From NCBI RefSeq assembly GCF_003945595.2, contig NW_024104332.1, positions 2,294,001-2,358,000 on the forward strand: DNA of 64,000 nt, written 5' to 3'. The notes under the pieces are model-generated. The model was not told where the DNA came from, ran no database searches, and saw nothing but the letters and a program-made list of their open reading frames with translations. Below are positions 61,101 to 63,682 of this stretch, one piece after another. This DNA comes from Pipra filicauda (Eukaryota; Chordata; Aves; Passeriformes; Pipridae). Position 1 is the first letter of the stretch. Each line of letters starts with the position of its first letter. The position numbers and the translations under genes were made by a program.

Positions 61101-63682
61101 CTACACCTTACACTTCTGGATTTAGATATGCAACCCAAGACAGCTGCATCTCTTGTAAGTGGCATACTCTACTGGGGTAACATCACGAGAAAAGTTACTT
61201 ATACCAGCTCACACAGGGGATTTTCTCCCATGTATTTGTCCCAACCCATCCATTGGGGTGGTCAGAAGCACCCTGGACTTCAAGTCTGCTCTTGGCACCC
61301 CCCCAAGAGCTGCAAGATAACACAACAGCTGAAAATCTGCTACGGCTGGGCTGCGACACAATCTTTGAGCTGGGGCAAAGAGCAACACATTTATTGTCAA
61401 TACAGACAAAGCTACAGAGGGGGCAGACAGCAATCTCAGCAGATGATGTCAAAAGTACAAGGGGGGGACGCTGTAATGAGCTTTAATTCTCTTACATTCT
61501 CCCGGAATACCTGGTGTCTCAGGCGATCTCCAGAGAGCCCTCGGTGTCCTTCTCCACAACCATAGGCACAACCCAGGGACTTCACAATTTTTATCAGCAT
61601 TGTGAGTGCCAGCCTATGGGTGCTGACAGATGGGCCTTCATCCTGAGGGTCGCAGAGGGAAAGACAGTGTGGAATCCTGGCACAACCACCAGCATTTTGT
61701 TAACATTCTACTTTCGACAAATTGCTGTCCATTTTTCCTCTCAGACACTTCATTACTGAGTTGTTATTCTTGAAGTGTTTACTCCAATTATTTTTCAGGT
61801 TTAGGGACCAGCCCCATCCCTTTCAGCTCCCATCAGAAAGTTCTGCAATAAATGTGAAGCCTCTATGTGCTGCTATGCATACCATTCAGCCTGCCTTTCA
61901 AAAGATTTTGCCTGAAAATTTCTGCTTGAGTAGAAAAACAAGCATCTTTTTAAAATGTCTTAGGTGTTATGCTACTATGAATTACAATTTTGGATGTCAG
62001 CAACAGCATCTTGTGGCCAATTCTCATAGCAACACAGAAATTTATGATTTCTGGCCATAGAAAAGAAGATGTGCTCACGTGCTGGACTCGATTTTTCTTT
62101 AGAAGTTATGAATAATAAACCTCCCAAAAAATCATTGTTATTGAAGATTTCAAACAATTGACAAGATATTGAAAATGTCCACATGAGGCTTACAAATTTT
62201 GCTTTTGGCAGCTGCTTCTCTGGAGTAGTTACAGTGCTTGAGTTCGCAATCACGTTTCCTCAGTGGAACCCCCCCCCCGTGAGCACCAGAGCAAAACAAA
62301 TTAATTTGTCACTGTGGTACAACATAAAAGAGAGCAAACAAAAGGGCAGTTGCATACATATGCATACTCAATCTTAACAGACCTTACAGTACTTTCAGGA
62401 ATTGTATAAAGGGAAGCAATACAAACCTTTTCTTGTTTTTTGTCATTCTTCTCATATGGCCCTCCTCCTCCTCCACCACCTCCATCACTTCCACCTCCAC
62501 CTCCTCCTCCACTTCCACCACCTCCTTCTTCTCCTCCATCTCCAACTCCACTAACTGGAGGTGGCCCAAATCCACAAGTTGAACCAGCAGAAGCAGCCCC
62601 TTTGAGCTGGAAGGATCCTTCACTTGGTCTCTTCTCAGGAGCCTCATTTTCTTTGTTCTCGCTCTTCCTCCGAACCTTCTCTACACAGGGCACCACACCA
62701 AGCTGCAGTAAGCACTCCACAATGTTCAGTGCCACATCACAAATCCGGGAGCTGATGTCATGGTTTAGGACCAAGTAAACAGCCTTCAGGACCACCTGGG
62801 AGATCCAAACATCACATTTAAAGTCAAGTTTACTTTCTTTTCTAGTACGATTTTGTGCCTGGAAACTGTAGTCACAGACCAGAGACTCATTATAGCAGGC
62901 ACAGTACAAATTCTGAATGAAGGACATACAACCCTAAATCCCAAGAGCCTACAATCTAGGTGTAAGACAAGAAACCACAGGCTGGGCACAGTCAGGCAGC
63001 AAAGGAAACCATGAGATGACATCTGTGAGCCTGAGAATACTGCTTCGGTGCACCAGGAGCTGTCAAGTCATTAAGAAGAAAGCAGGAAAGGTGAGTTTTA
63101 AGGTGCCATTAGAAGAAAGGTGCTACTCAGTCTTATACTATACTTATAGGGAATTTGGTGCATGCCCCAGGAACACTTAAGATTTGATGTGTGCATTCCA
63201 CATGCACATGCACTCCTTGGAAGGAGTAACAGGAGTTGCAGTATCTCAGAGGAGACTCTTAGGATATGCACAAATGTGTCTGACTGACCTTTATGTACTG
63301 CTGAGAGAAGTCATATAAAGAGGTGGAGGAAAAGCCCATCCAAACCCTGATCTCAATGGTACAGCTATATTGACAGAAGAGGGACCTGGCTCTCCTCGTT
63401 CCTTGCCAATTACCGAGAGATCCAGCATGCCGTTCTTGTGGACAAAGTTGTTGGTTCCATCAATGTGATCTGTGTCCTCCAAGCAACTGTAATTGATGCA
63501 GGAATCTGTCAGGCTCCGTGGGAGGTTGGCACATGCAAGTGGCTCGTGGGGCATCTCAGGGATGGGCACCTGGTTGCAAAGCTTCCTCATGTGCTCGCTG
63601 AAGAAGTCGGCATAGCCCACGTTGAACGAGGCCAGGGTGGTGTTGAAGGTGGCCACAGTGATGGTGGAGATCTGGGACCGCA
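1030..63682 (-). CDS. UNC80: UNC80, central 38 exons of the NALCN channel-complex subunit (partial at both ends)
   Basis: UNC80 is a very large cytoplasmic helical-repeat protein. With UNC79 and the NALCN pore it forms the neuronal sodium-leak channel complex that sets resting excitability; UNC80 is needed for channel localisation and for G-protein and kinase control of the channel (established knowledge). Here 38 exons on the minus strand translate to a continuous protein that matches the human one, as I remember it, almost residue for residue, for example [19 protein letters not shown] and [20 protein letters not shown]. The spliced length is 5,860 bases: 2 bases completing a codon, 1,952 codons, then 2 bases of the next codon. 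All introns are GT-AG, and no stop or frameshift was found. The 5' and 3' thirds of the gene are outside the window. The paralogous partner UNC79 was considered, but the peptides are specifically UNC80-like. Exon numbers below are local to this window. Confidence 0.97.
1331..1501 (-). CDS. UNC80: UNC80 local exon 37
   Basis: This exon has 171 bases with the same phase on both sides. It completes Ser and reads [20 protein letters not shown], then [20 protein letters not shown] and [16 protein letters not shown], leaving after AG of Arg. The acceptor is TCCAG and the donor GTAACC. No methionine-initiated minus-strand open frame covers it. It shows more substitutions from human than its neighbours, in the [10 protein letters not shown] loop. 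Confidence 0.95.
2167..2263 (-). CDS. UNC80: UNC80 local exon 36
   Basis: This exon has 97 bases. It completes Asp and reads [20 protein letters not shown] then [11 protein letters not shown], leaving after AG of a Ser codon. The acceptor is CTCAG. The donor is GTGCTA, the weakest in the window, but the phase and peptide continuity with exon 37 (Ser-Leu-Gln-Met) support it. Reading on in frame past the donor hits a stop within three codons. Confidence 0.93.
2264..3906. other. UNC80 intron between local exons 35 and 36
   Basis: An AT-rich intron of about 1.6 kb. No repeat family, RNA gene or conserved peptide was recognised. Confidence 0.7.
3907..4045 (-). CDS. UNC80: UNC80 local exon 35
   Basis: This exon has 139 bases. 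It enters in phase 0 with [20 protein letters not shown], continues [20 protein letters not shown] and KPLKSL, and leaves after one base of Asp. The acceptor is AACAG and the donor GTAACA, weak at +5. Confidence 0.96.
4746..4880 (-). CDS. UNC80: UNC80 local exon 34
   Basis: This exon has 135 bases and 45 codons and is phase 0 at both ends. It encodes [40 protein letters not shown] and LLEFP. The acceptor is CTCAG and the donor GTGAGT. It is a conserved helical repeat. Confidence 0.97.
4881..7359. other. UNC80 intron between local exons 33 and 34, upstream CR1-free part
   Basis: About 2.5 kb of AT-rich intron with nothing recognisable. The intron's remaining part near exon 33 contains a CR1 copy. 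Confidence 0.7.
7360..7602 (-). mobile_element. CR1 LINE 3' fragment
   Basis: The left end reads as the reverse complement of the avian CR1 3' terminus (TAGAATCACAGGATGG, then GGTTGGAAGTGACCTTAA), so the element's sense strand is minus, the same orientation as UNC80. It is a 5'-truncated copy of about 240 bases, the usual state of CR1. Its truncated end lies roughly 50 bases from the splice donor of local exon 33. Confidence 0.9.
7655..7923 (-). CDS. UNC80: UNC80 local exon 33
   Basis: This exon has 269 bases. It completes Ala and reads [20 protein letters not shown], then [20 protein letters not shown] and [20 protein letters not shown], and ends [12 protein letters not shown] in phase 0. 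The acceptor is TGCAG and the donor GTGAGC. The codon use is GC-rich compared with its neighbours, and a CR1 copy abuts its donor within about 50 bases. Confidence 0.97.
8836..9016 (-). CDS. UNC80: UNC80 local exon 32
   Basis: This exon has 181 bases. It enters in phase 0 with [20 protein letters not shown], continues [20 protein letters not shown] and then [20 protein letters not shown], and leaves after one base of Ala. The acceptor is GTCAG and the donor GTATGG. No residue difference from human was noticed. Confidence 0.97.
9017..10737. other. UNC80 intron between local exons 31 and 32, part without the LTR
   Basis: About 1.7 kb of intron in which I see no repeat or gene. The remainder of this intron holds the LTR-like insertion. 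Confidence 0.65.
10738..11110 (+). mobile_element. Candidate solo LTR of an avian endogenous retrovirus
   Basis: The segment has U3-R-U5 logic on the plus strand, antisense to UNC80. Four ATTGG motifs (inverted CCAAT boxes) lie at 10805, 10829, 10853 and 10886, the first three exactly 24 bases apart. TATATA is at 10915-10920 and AATAAA at 10936-10941, the short TATA-to-polyA spacing seen in alpharetrovirus-like LTRs. A CT-rich U5-like stretch follows. No gag, pol or env sequence is present, so it would be a solo LTR. The ends are not certain and no target-site duplication was identified. Confidence 0.55.
11205..11306 (-). CDS. UNC80: UNC80 local exon 31
   Basis: This exon has 102 bases and 34 codons and is phase 0 at both ends. 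It encodes [20 protein letters not shown] and [14 protein letters not shown]. The acceptor is GGCAG and the donor GTATCT. An LTR-like insertion lies close to its donor, within the next few hundred bases of the intron. Confidence 0.96.
11706..11795 (-). CDS. UNC80: UNC80 local exon 30
   Basis: This exon has 90 bases and 30 codons and is phase 0 at both ends. It encodes [20 protein letters not shown] and [10 protein letters not shown]. The acceptor is TTCAG and the donor GTAAGG. No methionine-initiated open frame covers it; it was identified from the conserved peptide and the matching phases. Confidence 0.95.
11796..12718. other. UNC80 intron between local exons 29 and 30
   Basis: An AT-rich intron of about 0.9 kb. 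The only structure seen is the imperfect short duplication at 12108-12159. Confidence 0.7.
12108..12159. repeat. Imperfect tandem duplication, period 26
   Basis: TACTGTGTATTTA occurs at 12108 and again at 12134, followed in each copy by a similar GGTGATA segment. This is a small intronic duplication with no evident function. Confidence 0.7.
12719..12813 (-). CDS. UNC80: UNC80 local exon 29
   Basis: This exon has 95 bases. It completes Gly and reads [20 protein letters not shown] followed by [11 protein letters not shown], ending in phase 0. The acceptor is TTTAG and the donor GTAGGA. It matches human fully as recalled. Confidence 0.96.
13416..13599 (-). CDS. UNC80: UNC80 local exon 28
   Basis: This exon has 184 bases. 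It enters in phase 0 with [20 protein letters not shown], continues [20 protein letters not shown], then [20 protein letters not shown] and P, and leaves after one base of Gly. The acceptor is TGCAG and the donor GTATAG. It is one of the most conserved parts of the protein. The hydrophobic helices belong to the solenoid and are not read as membrane spans. Confidence 0.97.
14161..14195. repeat. Short tandem duplication, period 19
   Basis: GTTTAATCACACATTA is present twice, at 14161-14176 and 14180-14195, as an exact copy with a three-base spacer. It looks like a recent local duplication in the intron before exon 28. Confidence 0.85.
14398..14484 (-). CDS. UNC80: UNC80 local exon 27
   Basis: With 87 bases and 29 codons this is the shortest exon here, phase 0 at both ends. 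It encodes [20 protein letters not shown] and TSHILFNYL. The acceptor is ACCAG and the donor GTGAGT. No residue difference from human was noticed. Confidence 0.97.
15244..15388 (+). mobile_element. CR1 LINE 3' fragment
   Basis: The sequence runs in CR1 sense on the plus strand: a CATCCCTGGA motif, AGGCCAGGTTGGATGGGG-like text (here AAGCCAGGTTGGATGGGG), GGTGTCCCTGCCC, then GGTCCCTTCCAACCCCAACC near the 3' end. It is 5'-truncated, about 145 bases, and antisense to UNC80, in the intron between local exons 26 and 27. Confidence 0.9.
16014..16114 (-). CDS. UNC80: UNC80 local exon 26
   Basis: This exon has 101 bases. It completes Val and reads [20 protein letters not shown] then [13 protein letters not shown], ending in phase 0. 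The acceptor is CACAG and the donor GTATGT. The peptide matches the recalled human sequence without a difference. Confidence 0.97.
16905..17280 (-). mobile_element. Old, diverged CR1 LINE fragment
   Basis: Diverged but collinear with an older CR1 subfamily. Starting from the 3' end at the left, it holds GACCTCTGGAGGTC, a Cys/Pro codon-rich middle, CACTCCTCACAGAACACC and TTCTTGAACTGGGGGCCCC. Sense is on the minus strand. It carries no open frame and is clearly older than the copies at 25.2 and 57.0 kb. Confidence 0.8.
17432..17575 (-). CDS. UNC80: UNC80 local exon 25
   Basis: This exon has 144 bases with the same phase on both sides. It completes Asp and reads [20 protein letters not shown], then [20 protein letters not shown] and VREDGVA. 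The acceptor is TGCAG and the donor GTACTG, weak at +5. An old CR1 copy begins about 150 bases beyond the donor. Confidence 0.95.
18087..18218 (-). CDS. UNC80: UNC80 local exon 24, Ser/Arg-rich linker
   Basis: This exon has 132 bases and keeps the same phase on both sides. It completes Val and encodes [20 protein letters not shown], then [20 protein letters not shown] and SAE, leaving after one base of Asp. The acceptor is GTCAG and the donor GTGGGT. RRLS and RRGS are textbook basophilic kinase motifs. No open frame beginning with Met covers it; it was recognised from the conserved peptide. Confidence 0.95.
18219..19198. other. UNC80 intron between local exons 23 and 24
   Basis: About 1.0 kb of intron. 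No repeat family, RNA gene or extra conserved peptide was recognised. Confidence 0.7.
19199..19385 (-). CDS. UNC80: UNC80 local exon 23, charged helix
   Basis: This exon has 187 bases, enters in phase 0 with [20 protein letters not shown] and continues [20 protein letters not shown], then an acidic end SSEQEEE, leaving after one base of Val. The acceptor is AACAG and the donor GTGTGC. The Gln/Glu/Lys run is likely a long charged helix. Confidence 0.96.
19856..19987 (-). CDS. UNC80: UNC80 local exon 22
   Basis: This exon has 132 bases and 44 codons and is phase 0 at both ends. It reads [20 protein letters not shown], then [20 protein letters not shown] and EDQS. The acceptor is TTTAG and the donor GTAAGC. 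The proline-rich composition indicates an extended linker. Confidence 0.95.
20353..20534 (-). CDS. UNC80: UNC80 local exon 21
   Basis: This exon has 182 bases. It completes Ala and reads [20 protein letters not shown], then [20 protein letters not shown], and ends [10 protein letters not shown] in phase 0. The acceptor is TGCAG and the donor GTAGAT. It is almost identical to human as recalled. The preceding intron is about 3.3 kb with only small CR1 fragments. Confidence 0.97.
21976..22020 (-). mobile_element. Tiny CR1 3' end fragment
   Basis: GAATCATAGAATCATTAATG followed by a GAAAAGGACCTCTT stretch matches the reverse-complemented CR1 3' terminus. Only about 45 bases are recognisable. Confidence 0.6.
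22575..22700 (-). mobile_element. Possible degenerate CR1 fragment
   Basis: ACTAGAAAAGACCTCCTGAA and the ATCATCTCATCC that follows resemble the CR1 3' region in minus orientation, but the rest has decayed beyond confident recognition. Confidence 0.35.
23864..24002 (-). CDS. UNC80: UNC80 local exon 20
   Basis: This exon has 139 bases, enters in phase 0 with [20 protein letters not shown] and continues [20 protein letters not shown] and HMAGAA, leaving after one base of Ala. The acceptor is TGCAG and the donor GTAAGA. It is a very conserved helical repeat. Confidence 0.97.
24714..24821 (-). CDS. UNC80: UNC80 local exon 19
   Basis: This exon has 108 bases and 36 codons and is phase 0 at both ends. 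It reads [20 protein letters not shown] and then [16 protein letters not shown]. The acceptor is TCCAG and the donor GTACTG, a weak match at +5. It lies in no long methionine-initiated open frame and was found from the conserved peptide. A weak donor combined with a symmetric exon makes it a reasonable alternative-splicing candidate. Confidence 0.93.
25202..25683 (-). mobile_element. CR1 LINE 3' fragment, about 480 bases
   Basis: It begins with the reverse-complement CR1 terminus (TAGAATCACTGAGGCTGGAA) and runs through the 3' UTR and the end of the CR1 ORF2 reverse-transcriptase reading frame. In plus orientation it shows the familiar CTCCTCTTCTCCGGGCTGAG and CCCTTCTCTGGACATGCTCC. Sense is minus. 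It lies in the intron between local exons 18 and 19 and is 5'-truncated near a GGGAG junction. Confidence 0.92.
25684..26906. other. UNC80 intron between local exons 18 and 19, CR1-free part
   Basis: About 1.2 kb of intron between the CR1 copy and exon 18. Nothing recognisable was seen. Confidence 0.65.
26907..27104 (-). CDS. UNC80: UNC80 local exon 18, Cys/His-rich segment
   Basis: This exon has 198 bases and 66 codons and is phase 0 at both ends. It reads [20 protein letters not shown], then [20 protein letters not shown], and ends ARGKKQKE. The acceptor is TCCAG and the donor [22 protein letters not shown] cluster looks like a possible metal or structural site but fits no zinc-finger family I know. 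The ENTTLNN segment near the end is diverged from human. Confidence 0.95.
27105..28918. other. UNC80 intron between local exons 17 and 18
   Basis: An intron of about 1.8 kb with no repeat family or RNA gene that I recognise. A few near-copies of TCTGTGCACAG at 28,160-28,220 are the only local pattern. Confidence 0.65.
28919..29019 (-). CDS. UNC80: UNC80 local exon 17
   Basis: This exon has 101 bases. It completes Glu, reads [20 protein letters not shown] and then [13 protein letters not shown], and ends in phase 0. The acceptor is TGAAG and the donor GTAAGT. The central VLSNTGME differs from human, while the ends are conserved. Confidence 0.95.
29915..30175. repeat. AT-rich alternating tract with dinucleotide runs and a palindrome
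   Basis: This stretch of the intron between local exons 16 and 17 is dominated by TA/AT alternation, with two (AT)n runs between about 30064 and 30100. It also includes the perfect 16-base palindrome CATGTCATATGACATG at 30007-30022. It is probably a decayed microsatellite. Confidence 0.8.
30472..30675 (-). CDS. UNC80: UNC80 local exon 16, basic Ser-rich linker
   Basis: This exon has 204 bases and enters and leaves in the same phase. It completes Val and reads [20 protein letters not shown], then [20 protein letters not shown], and ends HSRDTVTDI plus one base of Glu. The acceptor is TACAG and the donor GTAACT, which is weak at +5. Several RxxS-type sites are present. It is a candidate regulatory loop, by composition only. 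Confidence 0.95.
30676..34193. other. UNC80 intron between local exons 15 and 16
   Basis: An AT-rich intron of about 3.5 kb. It contains one short duplication near 31.23-31.28 kb; otherwise nothing recognisable was seen, and a long part (31.2-34.1 kb) lacks even medium open frames. Confidence 0.7.
31228..31284. repeat. Short tandem duplication, period about 29
   Basis: AGGATCAATTATTTATT occurs at 31236-31252 and again at 31265-31281, each preceded by a CGTCAC-like segment. This is a two-copy intronic duplication. Confidence 0.85.
34194..34359 (-). CDS. UNC80: UNC80 local exon 15
   Basis: This exon has 166 bases, enters in phase 0 with [20 protein letters not shown] and leaves after one base of Val. 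It continues [20 protein letters not shown], then a Ser/His-rich stretch ending GFEEKK. The acceptor is TGCAG and the donor GTTTGT. The peptide is polar and acidic and probably a loop. Confidence 0.96.
34360..36830. other. UNC80 intron between local exons 14 and 15
   Basis: An intron of about 2.5 kb. It has a C run near 34570-34581, a compositionally distinct CT-rich block at about 34.7-35.1 kb, and the TTGCTATA repeat at 35.13-35.24 kb. The 34.7-35.24 kb block may be an unrecognised transposon remnant, but I cannot name a family. Confidence 0.5.
35131..35243. repeat. Irregular tandem repeat of an ATTGCTATA unit
   Basis: About eight imperfect copies of an ATTGCTATA-like unit, several joined by CTTTAAT, occupy roughly 110 bases of intron. 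The units are decayed, so this is an old minisatellite-like tract. Confidence 0.75.
36831..36964 (-). CDS. UNC80: UNC80 local exon 14
   Basis: This exon has 134 bases. It completes Ser with GC, then reads [20 protein letters not shown] and [20 protein letters not shown], and ends EPLM in phase 0. The acceptor is CCTAG and the donor GTACGT. Three consecutive Cys residues and the PYMARP segment differ slightly from the human sequence as recalled. Confidence 0.94.
36965..39565. other. UNC80 intron between local exons 13 and 14
   Basis: An intron of about 2.6 kb. A five-base repeat tract lies near 37.2 kb. The rest shows no element or conserved peptide. Confidence 0.65.
37195..37243. repeat. Pentanucleotide tract of the ATTGT / ATTAC type
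   Basis: About nine units of ATTGT, ATTAC or ATTAT are arranged in tandem with substitutions. It is a decayed pentamer microsatellite within the intron between local exons 13 and 14. Confidence 0.8.
39566..39701 (-). CDS. UNC80: UNC80 local exon 13
   Basis: This exon has 136 bases, enters in phase 0 and leaves after one base of Ser. It encodes [20 protein letters not shown], then [20 protein letters not shown] and DFLDD. The acceptor is TGCAG and the donor GTAAGG. A sharply charged [12 protein letters not shown] stretch separates two helical regions. Confidence 0.96.
40265..40705 (+). mobile_element. Candidate LTR remnant with an internal 30-base duplication
   Basis: A long CT-rich stretch, a duplicated block containing TTGACTTAAGTGTTGTGG (copies at 40493-40510 and 40523-40540, period 30), then AATAAA at 40643-40648 followed by a short U5-like tail, together resemble the right half of an avian ERVL-type LTR on the plus strand. 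Boundaries and family are uncertain and no viral coding sequence is present. Confidence 0.4.
42043..42255 (-). CDS. UNC80: UNC80 local exon 12
   Basis: This exon has 213 bases and 71 codons and is phase 0 at both ends. It reads [20 protein letters not shown], then [20 protein letters not shown], a basic loop [17 protein letters not shown] and [14 protein letters not shown]. The acceptor is TTCAG and the donor GTAAGT. It is nearly identical to human as recalled, with aromatic residues (Trp, Phe, Tyr) packed into the helices. Confidence 0.97.
42256..47604. other. UNC80 intron between local exons 11 and 12, longest in the window
   Basis: An intron of about 5.3 kb. It contains one protein-like open frame at 45.7-46.0 kb, listed separately. 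No CR1, LTR or RNA gene was recognised elsewhere in it. Confidence 0.65.
45709..45990 (-). other. Unidentified 93-codon open reading frame inside a UNC80 intron
   Basis: A 93-codon frame starting [20 protein letters not shown] and ending [10 protein letters not shown] has a balanced, protein-like composition (acidic start, mixed hydrophobic middle such as [20 protein letters not shown]), unlike most chance frames nearby. I do not recognise the family. An in-frame stop sits two codons before the Met, and no ribosomal or promoter context can be judged. It could be a retrocopy fragment, an unknown exon or chance. No poly(A) tail was evident directly after the stop. Confidence 0.25.
47605..47777 (-). 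CDS. UNC80: UNC80 local exon 11
   Basis: This exon has 173 bases. It completes Gly and reads [20 protein letters not shown], then [20 protein letters not shown], and ends [11 protein letters not shown] in phase 0. The acceptor is CTTAG and the donor GTAAGT. The second part returns to the helical-repeat solenoid. The following intron, about 5.3 kb, is the longest in the window. Confidence 0.96.
47778..51948. other. UNC80 intron between local exons 10 and 11
   Basis: An intron of about 4.2 kb. It includes a TA/CA-alternating tract near 49.83-49.90 kb and an A-rich section at 51.66-51.86 kb. Nothing else was recognised. The GC-richer block at 49.35-49.65 kb could be an old insertion, but no family could be named. 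Confidence 0.6.
49825..49892. repeat. Alternating TA/CA tract
   Basis: Alternating purine-pyrimidine sequence (TATATATGTATACATGTGCA-like, then ACACATACAG and ATACACAC), a decayed dinucleotide microsatellite in the intron between local exons 10 and 11. Confidence 0.75.
51949..52048 (-). CDS. UNC80: UNC80 local exon 10
   Basis: This exon has 100 bases, enters in phase 0 and leaves after one base of Gly. It encodes [20 protein letters not shown] followed by [13 protein letters not shown]. The acceptor is CACAG and the donor GTAAAT. The short Gly-rich stretch is slightly expanded compared with the human sequence as recalled. The intron that follows is about 4.2 kb. Confidence 0.94.
52528..52634 (-). 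CDS. UNC80: UNC80 local exon 9
   Basis: This exon has 107 bases. It completes Gly and encodes [20 protein letters not shown] followed by [15 protein letters not shown], ending in phase 0. The acceptor is AACAG and the donor GTAAAT. It continues the basic and Ser-rich linker of exon 8 and is strongly conserved in sequence. Confidence 0.95.
53165..53373 (-). CDS. UNC80: UNC80 local exon 8, Ser/Thr-rich then Arg-rich linker
   Basis: This exon has 209 bases. It begins by completing His, continues [20 protein letters not shown], then a Ser/Thr/Gln-rich stretch, and then the basic block [20 protein letters not shown], leaving after one base of Gly. The acceptor is TCCAG and the donor GTAAAT. Sites of the RRxS type, such as RRIS, are visible, which suits phosphorylation of a disordered scaffold loop; that role is inference. 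Confidence 0.96.
53374..54669. other. UNC80 intron between local exons 7 and 8
   Basis: An intron of about 1.3 kb in which I see no recognisable repeat or gene. Confidence 0.7.
54670..54771 (-). CDS. UNC80: UNC80 local exon 7
   Basis: This exon has 102 bases, entering with one base that completes Arg and leaving after CA of a His codon. It encodes [20 protein letters not shown] followed by [13 protein letters not shown]. The acceptor is TACAG and the donor GTGAGT. The peptide looks disordered and Ser-rich. The entry and exit phases are the same, so skipping would keep the frame. Confidence 0.93.
55482..55648 (-). CDS. UNC80: UNC80 local exon 6
   Basis: This exon has 167 bases. It enters in phase 0 with [20 protein letters not shown] and leaves after AG of an Arg codon. 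The acceptor is CTAAG, with a short pyrimidine tract, and the donor is GTGGGT. A helical repeat, [20 protein letters not shown], is followed by an acidic, proline-containing linker ([15 protein letters not shown]). The linker is less conserved than the helix. Confidence 0.95.
56346..56456 (+). repeat. A-rich (AAAAC / AACC)n simple repeat
   Basis: About 110 bases built from AAAAC, AAACC and AAAAA units on the plus strand, which is (GTTTT)n on the UNC80 coding strand. It lies in the intron between local exons 5 and 6 and could be a microsatellite seeded by a retroelement tail. Confidence 0.9.
57041..57640 (-). mobile_element. CR1 LINE 3' fragment, about 600 bases, with ORF2 C-terminal remnant
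   Basis: The left end (TAGAATCATGGAGGTTGGAA) is the reverse-complemented CR1 terminus, and sense is minus. The sense strand retains an uninterrupted frame over 57178-57612 with the typical CR1 ORF2 C-terminal text, for example [20 protein letters not shown] and [20 protein letters not shown]. The persistence of this frame marks it as the best preserved CR1 here. The insertion is 5'-truncated, sits about 290 bases beyond the exon 5 donor and is in the same orientation as UNC80. Confidence 0.94.
57932..58080 (-). CDS. UNC80: UNC80 local exon 5
   Basis: This exon has 149 bases. It starts with AC, completing Asn, and ends in phase 0. It reads [20 protein letters not shown], then [20 protein letters not shown], and ends HELHSPENL. 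The acceptor is CACAG and the donor GTAAGC. The second half is a typical amphipathic helix of the helical-repeat solenoid. A CR1 copy ends about 300 bases downstream in the following intron. Confidence 0.95.
58158..58180. repeat. (ATT)n microsatellite
   Basis: About seven ATT units in a row, 23 bases, in the intron between local exons 4 and 5. Confidence 0.9.
58181..59422. other. UNC80 intron between local exons 4 and 5
   Basis: About 1.2 kb of intron beyond the ATT repeat. Nothing recognisable was seen. Confidence 0.7.
59423..59570 (-). CDS. UNC80: UNC80 local exon 4
   Basis: This exon has 148 bases. It enters in phase 0 at [18 protein letters not shown] and leaves after the first base of an Asn codon, with acceptor TGCAG and donor GTAAGT. 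It includes the very conserved helix [20 protein letters not shown]. The single base carried over joins with AC from exon 5 to make Asn, as in human, which fixes the splice positions. Confidence 0.96.
59571..61495. other. UNC80 intron between local exons 3 and 4
   Basis: An intron of about 1.9 kb. No repeat family or RNA gene was seen. Several moderate open frames occur but none carries a recognisable peptide. Confidence 0.65.
61496..61642 (-). CDS. UNC80: UNC80 local exon 3
   Basis: This exon has 147 bases and 49 codons and is phase 0 at both ends. It reads [10 protein letters not shown], then [20 protein letters not shown], and ends at VFREN before a GTAAGA donor; the acceptor is CTCAG. 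The first residues are more variable than the rest: human has a different sequence between DE and the HRLALTML helix. A skipping event here would keep the frame. Confidence 0.94.
61643..62426. other. UNC80 intron between local exons 2 and 3
   Basis: An intron of about 0.8 kb. The only notable feature is a run of ten C at 62269-62278. Confidence 0.7.
62427..62795 (-). CDS. UNC80: UNC80 local exon 2, with coding glycine tract
   Basis: At 369 bases and 123 codons this is the longest exon in the window. It is phase 0 at both ends, with acceptor CCCAG and donor GTTTGT. It opens with a helical repeat ([20 protein letters not shown], then a Leu-rich helix). A charged linker follows ([19 protein letters not shown]), then a Gly-rich tract at 62460-62537 interrupted by Glu, Ser and Asp, and the exon ends [11 protein letters not shown]. 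The human protein carries a similar glycine tract at this place, so the tract is ancestral, although its exact length differs. Confidence 0.96.
62460..62537 (-). repeat. In-frame GGN trinucleotide tract coding for glycine
   Basis: Twenty-six codons, almost all GGN glycine codons, form a coding low-complexity tract inside local exon 2 of UNC80. On the plus strand this reads as runs of CCT and CCA. Two adjacent Glu codons, two Ser codons and one Asp codon interrupt it. It is a natural site for slippage and length variation, and its antisense reading makes a spurious proline-rich open frame. Confidence 0.9.
62796..63413. other. UNC80 intron between local exons 1 and 2
   Basis: About 0.6 kb of intron with nothing recognisable. 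Confidence 0.7.
63414..63682 (-). CDS. UNC80: UNC80 local exon 1
   Basis: This 269-base exon enters with two bases completing a Val codon, runs from [19 protein letters not shown] to NGMLDLS and ends in phase 0. The acceptor is TGCAG and the donor is GTAATT, which lacks G at +5 and so is weaker than average. The peptide is a helical segment followed by a loop rich in Pro, Asn and His. The bird sequence differs from human, as recalled, at only a few places, such as DFFSEH instead of DFFNEH. The intron to its right, running to the window edge, leads to the upstream exons that are not in view. Confidence 0.95.

Noticed and set aside
62440..62778. A proline-rich 112-codon plus-strand open frame
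   Set aside because: It is the reverse complement of the glycine-coding tract of exon 2, a low-complexity artefact.
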